Positions 8,531 to 15,778 of a stretch of 64,000 bases of DNA are shown piece after piece (position 1 is the first letter of the stretch; every line of letters starts with the position of its first letter). The notes beneath the pieces were generated by a model that was given only the letters and a program-made list of their open reading frames with translations, made no database searches and was not told the DNA's origin. The stretch is from positions 1 to 64,000 of the forward strand of contig JBEBFY010000017.1 of NCBI GenBank assembly GCA_040081715.1. Reading direction: 5' to 3'. The position numbers and the translations under genes are program-made. The stretch comes from CANKJK01 sp040081715 (GTDB lineage: Bacteria; Acidobacteriota; Vicinamibacteria; Vicinamibacterales; UBA2999).

Positions 8531-8836
8531 GTGACTGTCACCATCACACCCAACGACAAGGGAAACCCGCCCGGCAAACTGGCGGACGCCGAACTGCACT
8601 TCACCGAGGGACCGCTCTCCGGCCTCAAGCTCGTCGGTTTCGGCGTGTGGGAGCGCCGGGGCGCAGGCGGCGGCCGGAACGTGACATTTCCGGCCCGGCA
8701 ATACTCCGTCAACGGGGAACGCCGGAGCTTTGCCCTGCTGCGCCCGATCTCGGACGAGCACTCGAACGAGGAGATCCGCGAACTGGTCCTCAGGGCCTAC
8801 GCGGAGCACGAAGCCCAGTTCGTTGCCGCCGGGTAG
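8531..8836 (+). CDS. Small conserved protein, SpoVG-like pattern
   Basis: The 101-residue protein starts at GTG 8531, chosen because a strong AAGGAGG lies 4-5 bases before it; an in-frame GTG 30 bases upstream has no such site. The sequence is soluble with no signal peptide. The order of motifs (ADAELHF, LKLVGFGVWERR, VTFPARQYSVNGERRSFALL, then a helical IRELVLRAYAEHEAQF) resembles the SpoVG fold, in which a beta sheet with a FPSR-like strand is followed by a C-terminal helix beginning xxxLxAYxE. SpoVG proteins bind nucleic acids and act as global regulators. The match is by eye only, so the function is tentative. It stands alone, with about 195 bases of non-coding DNA before it and 145 after it. 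Confidence 0.6.
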   Translation: MTVTITPNDKGNPPGKLADAELHFTEGPLSGLKLVGFGVWERRGAGGGRNVTFPARQYSVNGERRSFALLRPISDEHSNEEIRELVLRAYAEHEAQFVAAG

Positions 8837-8946
8837 ACCCAACTCCCGTGTTGGTGCTGAATCTTCGACCGCGGGTGCCCGGCCGCCGGTGGGTAGGTAC
8901 TCGCGGTTGCCCTGAGGCTTTGCGTCCGTCAGCCGTCGCGGCGTCC

Positions 8947-8975
8947 TTGACAGGCCGCGGGCCATTCTCTAGCGT
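8947..8975 (+). promoter_or_regulatory. Strong promoter of antitoxin gene, leaderless
   Basis: A perfect -35 TTGACA (8947-8952), a 17-base spacer and TAGCGT (8970-8975) are visible. Counting seven bases from the end of the -10 puts +1 exactly on the A of the antitoxin ATG (8982). No Shine-Dalgarno site exists. Autoregulation through operators overlapping this promoter is usual in such modules, but no clear palindrome is seen here. Confidence 0.65.
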
Positions 8976-8981
8976 GAGCAC

Positions 8982-9206
8982 ATGGAATTTCACCTGACAG
9001 CAGTCCAGGAAGCTGCCCTGCGCGAAGTGGCCGCCCAGAATGGCGCCAAGGTCGAAGATCTCGTACGGGACGCTGTGGACCAGATGCTCTCGCACGATGC
9101 CTGGTTCAAGAATCAAGTCCAGGTCGGGCTTGACCAGATCGAACGAGGAGACGTCGTGACTCACGAAGACGTCGGTGCACGAATCGACCGCCTCTTCGGT
9201 GCATGA
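8982..9206 (+). CDS. Antitoxin of ParD/CopG-like type
   Basis: This 74-residue acidic protein starts with a short strand and then helices (MEFHLTAVQEAALREVAAQN). This is the ribbon-helix-helix layout typical of ParD-like antitoxins, followed by a C-terminal tail (RGDVVTHEDVGARIDRLFG) of the kind that wraps the toxin. It lies directly before and overlaps by 4 bases (ATGA) a ParE/RelE-fold gene, the standard antitoxin-first order. Its start coincides with the predicted transcription start, so it is expected to be translated from a leaderless message, while the toxin would be translated by coupling. The exact antitoxin family is uncertain. Confidence 0.82.
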   Translation: MEFHLTAVQEAALREVAAQNGAKVEDLVRDAVDQMLSHDAWFKNQVQVGLDQIERGDVVTHEDVGARIDRLFGA

Positions 9207-9487
9207 CCTCAATCCGGTGGACACGGGCGGCGGCGGGTGATCTCGAGCATATTGCCCTGTATCTACAGGAACACCGTCCCGCCCTCGCTCAACCCACCAC
9301 AATCAGGCTGTATCAAGCCGCAGCGTCCCTTGCGGACTTCCCCAATCGAGGCAGGGTCGGGCGACTCGCAGGAACGCGAGAGCTGACTGCACCGCCGCTT
9401 CCGTTTGTGATCGTCTACACGGTTGCCGCCGGCGTCGTCTCAATCGCCAGGGTGCTCCATGGGGCGCAGAGCTGGCCGCCGCAGTAG
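9203..9487 (+). CDS. ParE/RelE-superfamily toxin
   Basis: The 94-residue protein has the ParE-fold pattern. The N-terminal strand IRWTRAAAGDLEHIALYL starts a helical hairpin, mid-protein LADFPNRGRVGR precedes the core, and strands ELTAPPLPFVIVYTV and VVSIARVLHGAQSWPP finish it. ParE toxins poison gyrase and RelE toxins cut mRNA at the ribosome; this sequence looks more like the ParE branch (PNRGRVGR, RVLHGAQ). It overlaps the antitoxin by 4 bases and probably depends on it for translation. No frame damage is seen, so the pair may be functional. Confidence 0.87.
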   Translation: MTSIRWTRAAAGDLEHIALYLQEHRPALAQPTTIRLYQAAASLADFPNRGRVGRLAGTRELTAPPLPFVIVYTVAAGVVSIARVLHGAQSWPPQ

Positions 9488-9640
9488 GACGGGACCCAGC
9501 GGAATCCCGGGCATGACACACGCCCTGCATCGGGTCGTCGGCTTTTCGATCGAGGGTCCGTTTACCTTGTCCATGGCATTTGATAGCGATATCGCCATCT
9601 TCCCAGCGTATCCACCCTCTCGTCTAAGATCCTCGCTCCT

Positions 9641-10438
9641 GTGACCACCGAACAGAAGCGCCCTCTCAAGACGCTGGAACGCGTGCTGTCCAAGGCCGGC
9701 GTTGGGTCGCGGTCTCAGGCACGGAGCTGGATCCACGCGGGCCGCGTCACGGTCAACGGCCAGCCCACGCAGAACCCCGACGAGTGGGTGGACCCAGACC
9801 TCGACGACGTACGCTTCGACACCAGGCCGCTCCCGCGCCCTGAGCCACGGTACGTCCTGCTTCACAAGCCGGTCGGGTATGTGACGACACGACGCGACCC
9901 GGATGGCCGCCCGATCGTGTTCGACCTCATCGGCGGCGTCGCGCAGACCGTGTCCTACGTTGGCCGACTCGACCTGGACACGTCCGGCCTGCTCCTGCTC
10001 ACCAACGACAACGCGTTGGCCGAGCACGTCACCAACCCCGAGCATCACGTCCCCAAGACGTACGTGGTCGAGCCCTCCACGTGGCTCTCCGACGATCAAC
10101 TGCAGCAACTGCGCGACGGCGTCAGCCTCGATGATGGCCCGACGCGCCCGGCCGACGTGAGGCGCGTCCCCCGCGCTGCGTCTCCACCCGACGGGACGTG
10201 CGCAGGTGCGGACGGCGGTGAACGCGCCGTCTGCGTCGCGATCACAATCACCGAGGGCCGCAACCGGCAGGTTCGCCGCATGGTCGAAGCACTGGGCGCA
10301 CAGGTGCGCACCCTGGTGCGCACGTGCATCGGCCCCATCCAGTTGGGCGACCTGCCAGTGGGGAGTTGGCGCGACCTGACGCCTGACGAAGTCCGCGCCC
10401 TGCGACACCGCCACGCCACGCCGTCGGCGATCGGCTGA
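9641..10438 (+). CDS. rRNA pseudouridine synthase, RsuA/RluB family
   Basis: The 265-residue enzyme has an N-terminal S4 RNA-binding domain (about residues 9-60, LERVLSKAGVGSRSQARSWI...GRVTVNG). A pseudouridine synthase domain follows, with the catalytic Asp in GRLDLDTSGLLLLTND (about residue 109). GRNRQVRRMVEALG near the C-terminus is the family's RNA-contact motif. It isomerises specific uridines in 16S or 23S rRNA; sequence alone does not separate RluB, RluE/F and RsuA. A low-complexity insert (about residues 180-200, VPRAASPPDGTCAGADGG) separates two core strands. The start is a GTG without a clear ribosome site. TAAGAT (9625-9630) would give a +1 four bases from it, so it may be another leaderless gene, although no -35 is visible. 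Confidence 0.9.
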   Translation: MTTEQKRPLKTLERVLSKAGVGSRSQARSWIHAGRVTVNGQPTQNPDEWVDPDLDDVRFDTRPLPRPEPRYVLLHKPVGYVTTRRDPDGRPIVFDLIGGVAQTVSYVGRLDLDTSGLLLLTNDNALAEHVTNPEHHVPKTYVVEPSTWLSDDQLQQLRDGVSLDDGPTRPADVRRVPRAASPPDGTCAGADGGERAVCVAITITEGRNRQVRRMVEALGAQVRTLVRTCIGPIQLGDLPVGSWRDLTPDEVRALRHRHATPSAIG

Positions 10439-10491
10439 GTCGCCGGGCCCCTCGATGTCGGCCGGCGCGCGAACCGAGGCCGAGGCGGCCC

Positions 10492-12237
10492 TTACCCGAG
10501 CACGGGCAGGAATCGGGCGTTCTCAGCGGCGCGCTTGGGGGGCAGCGTCCACTCCTCGCGGAGCGATTTGTCGAACTCGTTCCGGAAGAAGGTGTCCTTC
10601 ATGCCGCCGTCGATGATGTCCCAGGGCAGCACCGCGTCGTGTTCGCGGTCGCGGAATACGTAGGCGTCGGCATCCACGCCGGTTTCGGCACAGGCCGCGC
10701 GCCAGTTGCCGCCGTTGGCCTCGGCGGCTTCGATCACCGGCGCCACGCGCCGGTCGCCAAGCGAGAGCAACGCCTGGTAGAAGGAGTGCCGCTCGGACTT
10801 CACGGTGATGTAGCAGTTCTCGATGCCGCTCACGAGCGTCCGGAGCCGCTTCATCTTGCGGTCGAGCGACGCGGGGGCCTCCATCGGGATGCGCTGGTAG
10901 GCCGTGCCGGGCTTCGGCACGAGCGGGTTCACGCTGCCGGCAATGTTGCCGATGCGCCCTCGCCCGCGCGCATGGCGCAGCATGATCTCGCGCAACTGCA
11001 TGGTCAGGTCGCGGATGGCCACCAGATCCTCGTCGGTTTCGGTGGGGAGGCCGATCATGTAGTAGAGCTTCAGGCTCTCGATCCCCTCGGAGAAGATGGT
11101 CTCGGCGGCGGCCAGGATCTCATCGTTGGTGACGGTCTTGTTGATGACGCGGCGCAGCCGGTCCGATCCAGTTTCCGGCGCAATCGTCAGGCTCCGCTCT
11201 CCACTCTGCTTGAGCAGCTTGACGATCGTCGGCGTGAGGTCGTCGAGACGCAGCGAGGCCGGGCTGATGGCGTAGCCCATGGCGATGAGGCTGGTCAGGA
11301 TCAGCTCGATATCCGGATGGTCGCAGAGCGCGATCGAGACAAGCCCGGTGCGGCTGGCATAGGCGCGCGCCGCCTGGGCGCGAGCCAGGATCCGCTCGGT
11401 GGGAAACGCGCGCACTGGCAGGTAGTTGTAGCCGGCCCAGCAGAAGCGGCACAGGTTGGCGCACCCGCGCACCACCTCGATCAGGAACCGCGACCCGAAC
11501 TCGGTATCGGGCGTGAAGATCGTCGTGCACGGCGGGTCCACCGTGTCGGTGGTGGAAAGGGCCGCCTTGCGGACGGTCTGTGGCGCGCCTGTGCCGGGCC
11601 TCGGGACGAACGCCGCCACGGCACCGGGCTCCCCGTACTCCACGTCGTAGAACGACGGCACGTAGAACCCCCGCGAGGCCGCCAGCCTCGTGAGCAGATC
11701 GCCCCGGTCCGATGCCGCCCTCACGGCCGCCGCGAACGCGGGCACGAGGGCTTCACCCTCGCCAGCCGCCACGACATCCGCGAACAGGGCCAGCGGCTCT
11801 GGGTTCACGAAGGTCACGGCCCCGCCAATCATCACCAGCGGATGGCGCGTGGTGCGGTCCGCCGCCCGGAACGGCAGGCCGCAGAGGCGCAGCATGGTCA
11901 GGACGTTGGTGTAGTCCCACTCGAAGGACACGGAGAAGGCGAGGACGTCGAAGTCCGCGACGGGCGTCTGCGACTCGATGGTGACGAGCCGTGCGCCACG
12001 CGCTCCGAGCGCGGCGAGCTCCTGCTTCGGCGGCAGGAACACGCGCTCGCACACGATGTCCGGTTCGTTGTTGAAGAGCGTGTAGACCGTCTGGAGGCCC
12101 AGATTAGACATCCCGACGAAGTACGTGTTGGGAAAGCAGATCGCCACGCGCAGCCGGCCGCCGTGGGGCTTGCGGACGTAGCCGACCTCCTTGGCCAGCA
12201 CCTCCTGCGCCCGCGTCCGCTGCTCCCACTCCTGCAT
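10492..12237 (-). CDS. B12-binding-type radical SAM protein (TIGR03960-like N-terminal part)
   Basis: This 581-residue protein has a cobalamin-binding-like Rossmann part in its N-terminal third (RVAICFPNTYFVGMSNLGLQ ... VMIGGAVTFVNPEPLALFAD ... GEGEALVPA). A radical SAM core follows, with the cluster motif GCANLCRFCWAGYNYLP (Cys-x3-Cys-x2-Cys, about residue 258). LTIAPETGSDRLRRVINK and LKLYYMIGLPTETDED are further core strands. In many bacteria this family lies near cell-wall or ribosomal genes, and sometimes a second DUF2344 part follows as a fusion or neighbour; none is seen here. The reaction is unknown. It stands downstream of ftsZ but has its own TAGAGT -10 (12244-12249) with +1 on the ATG. 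Confidence 0.85.
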   Translation of the reverse strand: MQEWEQRTRAQEVLAKEVGYVRKPHGGRLRVAICFPNTYFVGMSNLGLQTVYTLFNNEPDIVCERVFLPPKQELAALGARGARLVTIESQTPVADFDVLAFSVSFEWDYTNVLTMLRLCGLPFRAADRTTRHPLVMIGGAVTFVNPEPLALFADVVAAGEGEALVPAFAAAVRAASDRGDLLTRLAASRGFYVPSFYDVEYGEPGAVAAFVPRPGTGAPQTVRKAALSTTDTVDPPCTTIFTPDTEFGSRFLIEVVRGCANLCRFCWAGYNYLPVRAFPTERILARAQAARAYASRTGLVSIALCDHPDIELILTSLIAMGYAISPASLRLDDLTPTIVKLLKQSGERSLTIAPETGSDRLRRVINKTVTNDEILAAAETIFSEGIESLKLYYMIGLPTETDEDLVAIRDLTMQLREIMLRHARGRGRIGNIAGSVNPLVPKPGTAYQRIPMEAPASLDRKMKRLRTLVSGIENCYITVKSERHSFYQALLSLGDRRVAPVIEAAEANGGNWRAACAETGVDADAYVFRDREHDAVLPWDIIDGGMKDTFFRNEFDKSLREEWTLPPKRAAENARFLPVLG

Positions 12238-12243
12238 CCTCTG

Positions 12244-12249
12244 ACTCTA
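12244..12249 (-). promoter_or_regulatory. Candidate -10 for leaderless radical SAM transcript
   Basis: TAGAGT on the minus strand ends seven bases before the ATG at 12237, so +1 falls on the start codon. An AGAGG immediately before ATG is too close to act as a normal ribosome site. The -35 region lies within a strong hairpin and does not match the consensus. Confidence 0.4.
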
Positions 12250-12280
12250 GCGTAGTGGGGCGCAGTCCGCCCCGCTACGC
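12250..12280. terminator. 13-bp stem-loop between ftsZ and the radical SAM gene
   Basis: Arms 12250-12262 and 12268-12280 pair over 13 positions with a single G-T mismatch and a 5-base loop. It begins eight bases beyond the ftsZ stop. There is no run of T after the hairpin in the direction of ftsZ transcription, so it is either an imperfect terminator, an mRNA end-protecting structure or an operator over the downstream promoter. Confidence 0.5.
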
Positions 12281-12287
12281 GTCCCTC

Positions 12288-13571
12288 CTATTTCTGGCGG
12301 AGGAACGCGGGCACGTCGAGCGAGAGGTCGATGTCCTCCAGTCGCAGGGCGTCGGCATCCGGGTCCGGCGTGGTCAGGGGCAGAGCCATCTCGAACGCGG
12401 GCCGGCGCCCCATCTGGAGCTGCGGCGCAATCGCCGGCATGGCGCGTGACGTAATCACGACGGGCATGCCAACCGCCTCGCGTGCCGCCGGCTCCGAGAC
12501 CTCGCGGACGGCAGCCGCGATCCGCTTGGCTTCGGCTTCCCAGCCGGAAAACTCGGTCGGGGTGTCGAACTGCGACGAGGCCACACGTCCGATGCTGTCA
12601 AAGCCGGTGGCAATCACGGTGATCTTCACGCGGCCCACGAGGTTCGGGTCCACCACGGCGCCGAAGATGATGTTGGCATCCTCGTGAGCGGCTTCCTGGA
12701 TCGCGGCGGAGGCCTCACCCACCTCCAGCAGGCCGAGGTCCGGTCCACCGGTCACGTTGATGATCACGCCGCGTGCGCCTTCCACGCGGCTGTCCTCGAG
12801 CAGCGGGCTCGAGATGGCGGCCCTGGCCGCGGCGAGCGCCCGGCCCTCGCCCTCGGCCACGCCGGTGCCCATCATGGCCACGCCCATGCCCGACATGATG
12901 GCCTTCACGTCCGCGAAGTCGAGGTTGATGAGGCCGGGCACCAGGATCAGATCCGAGATGCCCTGAATGGCCTGCCGCAGTACGTCGTCGGCCGTCACGA
13001 AGGCCTCGGTCATCGGCGTGCTGCGGTCGATGATGGAGAGCAGCCGTTCGTTCGGGATCGTGATGATGGTGTCGACGCACTCGCGAAGCGCGGCCAGGCC
13101 GGCTTCCGCCTGCTTCGCCCGCTTTTTCCCTTCGAAGGCGAAGGGCTTGGTCACGACCGCGATGGTGAGCGCGCCCAGCTCGCTGGCGAGCGCCGCAATC
13201 ACCGGCGCCGCCCCCGTGCCCGTGCCGCCGCCGAGGCCCGTGGTGACGAAGATCATGTCGGCGCCCGAGAGCGCCTGCACGATGGATTCGGTGTCCTCGA
13301 GCGCGGCCTGACGGCCGACTCTTGGATCAGCGCCGGCGCCAAGCCCCTTGGTCAGCTTTGAGCCGATCTGGAGCTTTATGGCCGCCTGGTTGTAGTCGAG
13401 GGCCTGCACGTCGGTATTGGCGACGATGAACTCCACGCCGCTCAGACCAGTCTGCACCATCCGGTTGACGGCGTTGCTACCGCCACCGCCGACTCCGATC
13501 ACCTTGATCCTGGCGTCACTCCGCGACTTGCGGTCGAGCGTCAGGCGCATGGGCTCATCACGTTCAGACAT
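12288..13571 (-). CDS. ftsZ: Cell division protein FtsZ
   Basis: FtsZ is the tubulin-like GTPase that polymerises into the division ring. Length is 427 residues from the ATG at 13571, which has AGAGGAG five bases upstream; a GTG two codons earlier is less likely. Visible landmarks are IGVGGGGSNAVNRM (nucleotide binding), the tubulin signature GGGTGTGAAPVIAALA, the synergy-loop segment NLDFADVKAIMSGMG and a variable linker rich in A and P. The final conserved tail peptide DLSLDVPAFLRQK is used by FtsA and other partners. It ends the dcw operon, six nucleotides after the upstream ftsA stop. All expected functional residues appear intact. Confidence 0.98.
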   Translation of the reverse strand: MSERDEPMRLTLDRKSRSDARIKVIGVGGGGSNAVNRMVQTGLSGVEFIVANTDVQALDYNQAAIKLQIGSKLTKGLGAGADPRVGRQAALEDTESIVQALSGADMIFVTTGLGGGTGTGAAPVIAALASELGALTIAVVTKPFAFEGKKRAKQAEAGLAALRECVDTIITIPNERLLSIIDRSTPMTEAFVTADDVLRQAIQGISDLILVPGLINLDFADVKAIMSGMGVAMMGTGVAEGEGRALAAARAAISSPLLEDSRVEGARGVIINVTGGPDLGLLEVGEASAAIQEAAHEDANIIFGAVVDPNLVGRVKITVIATGFDSIGRVASSQFDTPTEFSGWEAEAKRIAAAVREVSEPAAREAVGMPVVITSRAMPAIAPQLQMGRRPAFEMALPLTTPDPDADALRLEDIDLSLDVPAFLRQK

Positions 13572-13583
13572 GAACACTCCTCT

Positions 13584-14795
13584 TTAGAAGAACTCTTTGA
13601 AAAGCCCGAAGACTTTAGTGAAGAAGCCGTCGCTGGCCGTGGGCGTGCTGTTGCGGTGGGCATAGAGCAGCAACCCCACGGGGGTGGCAAACCCGGGGCT
13701 GCTCACGTGGTCCACCATCCCGCCTACGCCGATCGGTACGGCCCGGCGCACGGGCAGGTCGAAAATCTGCTCGGCGATCTCGGTCATGCCTTCGAGCATC
13801 GCGCCGCCGCCGGCCAGCACGATGCCCGAGTTGAGCGACTTCTCGCAGCCGGCCTTGCGGATGTCGTCCCACACCAGGTGGAAGATCTCCTCGGCACGAG
13901 GTTGCAGAATTTCGGAGACGATCCTCCGTGGCATCACCCGCGGCGCCCGGCCGCCGACGCTCGGCACCTCGATGGTGTCGTCCTCGCCGACCATCGAGGA
14001 GAGCGCACACCCGTGCCGGCGCTTCACCTTCTCCGCGTCAGGAATCGGCGTGCGCAGCCCGACGGCGATGTCGTTGGTGAAGTGGTCGCCACCGACGGCC
14101 ACCACGCCCGTGTGCCACAAGCTTCCGCGCTCGAAGATCGCGAGGTCCGTGGTGCCGCCGCCGATATCCACGAGCGCCACGCCGAGTTCCTTCTCGTCCG
14201 GCGTCAGCACGGCTTCGGCCGCCGCGAGCTGGTCGATGACCGTGTCCTTCACCACCACACCGGCGCGGTTGACGCAGGCGATGATGTTCTGCGCCGACGA
14301 CACGCTCCCGGTCACGATGTGCACGTTGACCTCGAGCCGCGACCCCTGCATCCCGATCGGCGCGCCGATGCCGTCCTGGTCGTCCACGACGAAGTCCTGC
14401 GGCAGCACGTGCAGGATCTCGCGTCCAGCCGGAAGCGTCACCGCCTTGGCGGCGTCGATCGCGCGGCGGACGTCGTCGGCCGTCACTTCCCGATTCTTGC
14501 CCGCCACGGCAATCACCCCCCGGCTGTTGAAACCCTTCACGTGGGGCCCAGCCAGCGCCAGATTGACCGAGTCGATGTCGATGCCGGCCATCCGCTCGGC
14601 TTCCTCGATCGCCTTCTTGATGGCCTCGACCGCGGCGTCGAGGTTCACCACGACGCCGCGCTTGATGCCCTTGGATTCGGCCACACCGATACCGGCAATG
14701 TGGACCGCGTCGTCGCCGACCAGTTCACCGACTACGACGATGACCGTAGACGTGCCGACATCGAGGCCGACGATGTACCGTTCTTTTCGCGCCAC
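13584..14795 (-). CDS. ftsA: Cell division protein FtsA
   Basis: FtsA is the actin-like ATPase that ties FtsZ polymers to the membrane and recruits later division proteins. The 403-residue product starts RYIVGLDVGTSTVIVVVGE (phosphate-1 loop). It has the FtsA-specific 1C domain (VNLALAGPHVKGFNSRGVIA), the second phosphate loop LVDIGGGTTDLAIF, an adenosine motif GIVLAGGGAMLEGM and a C-terminal amphipathic helix (FTKVFGLFKEFF) that serves as membrane anchor. It lies between ftsQ (20 bases) and ftsZ (12 bases) in the same direction, the usual order. Nothing is missing. Confidence 0.97.
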   Translation of the reverse strand: MARKERYIVGLDVGTSTVIVVVGELVGDDAVHIAGIGVAESKGIKRGVVVNLDAAVEAIKKAIEEAERMAGIDIDSVNLALAGPHVKGFNSRGVIAVAGKNREVTADDVRRAIDAAKAVTLPAGREILHVLPQDFVVDDQDGIGAPIGMQGSRLEVNVHIVTGSVSSAQNIIACVNRAGVVVKDTVIDQLAAAEAVLTPDEKELGVALVDIGGGTTDLAIFERGSLWHTGVVAVGGDHFTNDIAVGLRTPIPDAEKVKRRHGCALSSMVGEDDTIEVPSVGGRAPRVMPRRIVSEILQPRAEEIFHLVWDDIRKAGCEKSLNSGIVLAGGGAMLEGMTEIAEQIFDLPVRRAVPIGVGGMVDHVSSPGFATPVGLLLYAHRNSTPTASDGFFTKVFGLFKEFF

Positions 14796-14815
14796 CCTGA
14801 AACCCTCCCGCCGCG

Positions 14816-15778
14816 CTACCGGCGCCTGCCCTGCGTTTTCCCGCGCGGCCGCGCCGCAGCCGTGCCCTTCTCGCCCGAACTCGTCCGCGTGTCCACCGAC
14901 GGTCTAATTACCGCGGTTCCATCTCCGAGCGGCCGGTCCGACACGGGCCGGGACCGCGGCTCCGGAGCGCCGGCAGGCCGCACGTACACCCGGTTGTCGA
15001 AACGCACGTCCGCGTAGTCGGCCGTGGGCACCTGCTCCCGGAGCGTCGGTGCCAGGTCGAAGTAGGTCTGCAGGCGGCGCACGAACTGCTCCTCGCCGAG
15101 GCGCACCAGCGTCGGGTCATCCTTCAGGGTGAGCACGGCGTTGTGCGAGTCGGTGACATCGATCTCTGATACGCGCGCAGCCAGATCGCGCCGCGTCGAG
15201 ACCGCATCGAAGACCTTCACGGCAAGGGCCGCCCGCAGGGCGTCCACCCTGGGCTCTTCAACCGGCTGACCGCCATCGAGCCCGGTCAGGATCGGCAGGT
15301 CCAGCTCGGCATAGTTGGGGCCGTACTCGTCGATGAGGTTGCCCTGCCGGTCCACGAGAAAGAGCGCGTCGCCAAGGCGGCCGATGCCGATCGGCATGCG
15401 CTCCACCACCGTGACCGCCACGCGTCCCGGAAACACGCGTCGGATCGCCGCGTCGGCCACCCACGGCGATGCCTTGAGCAATGCCTTCCATGCCTCCAGG
15501 TCGACGGAGAGCATGTTCTGGCCGCGCAGCCCATCGAGCAGGGACACGACTTCGCCGGTGGACATCCTGGCGTTACCTTCCACGGTGATGCGCTGGATCA
15601 CGAGCGCATCGGCGCTCATGGCGAACGTCACGCCCTGATAACCGGCGTAGACCGCCACGCCCAACCCGAGCGCCACGGCGGTCACCACCTTCCAGTCGGG
15701 CGGCCACAGTCTGCGGCGGCGTGTCGGCTGGATGTGCGCACGCCGGAAACGCTTGTCGGCCGGCGCCTGAATGCTCAT
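14816..15778 (-). CDS. ftsQ: Cell division protein FtsQ/DivIB
   Basis: FtsQ is a bitopic inner-membrane protein that links early and late division proteins. The 320-residue sequence has a basic cytoplasmic N-terminus (RRAHIQPTRRRRLW), one transmembrane helix (about residues 30-54, VVTAVALGLGVAVYAGYQGV), a POTRA domain starting IQRITVEGNARMSTGEVVSLL, and the FtsQ beta domain with SPWVADAAIRRVFPGRVAV and LFLVDRQGNLIDEYG. A disordered, Pro/Arg-rich tail (about 40 residues, ending RPRGKTQGRRR) follows and would be periplasmic. Its ATG overlaps the murC stop by four bases, so no murB or ddl lies between, unlike in many dcw clusters. Confidence 0.92.
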   Translation of the reverse strand: MSIQAPADKRFRRAHIQPTRRRRLWPPDWKVVTAVALGLGVAVYAGYQGVTFAMSADALVIQRITVEGNARMSTGEVVSLLDGLRGQNMLSVDLEAWKALLKASPWVADAAIRRVFPGRVAVTVVERMPIGIGRLGDALFLVDRQGNLIDEYGPNYAELDLPILTGLDGGQPVEEPRVDALRAALAVKVFDAVSTRRDLAARVSEIDVTDSHNAVLTLKDDPTLVRLGEEQFVRRLQTYFDLAPTLREQVPTADYADVRFDNRVYVRPAGAPEPRSRPVSDRPLGDGTAVIRPSVDTRTSSGEKGTAAARPRGKTQGRRR

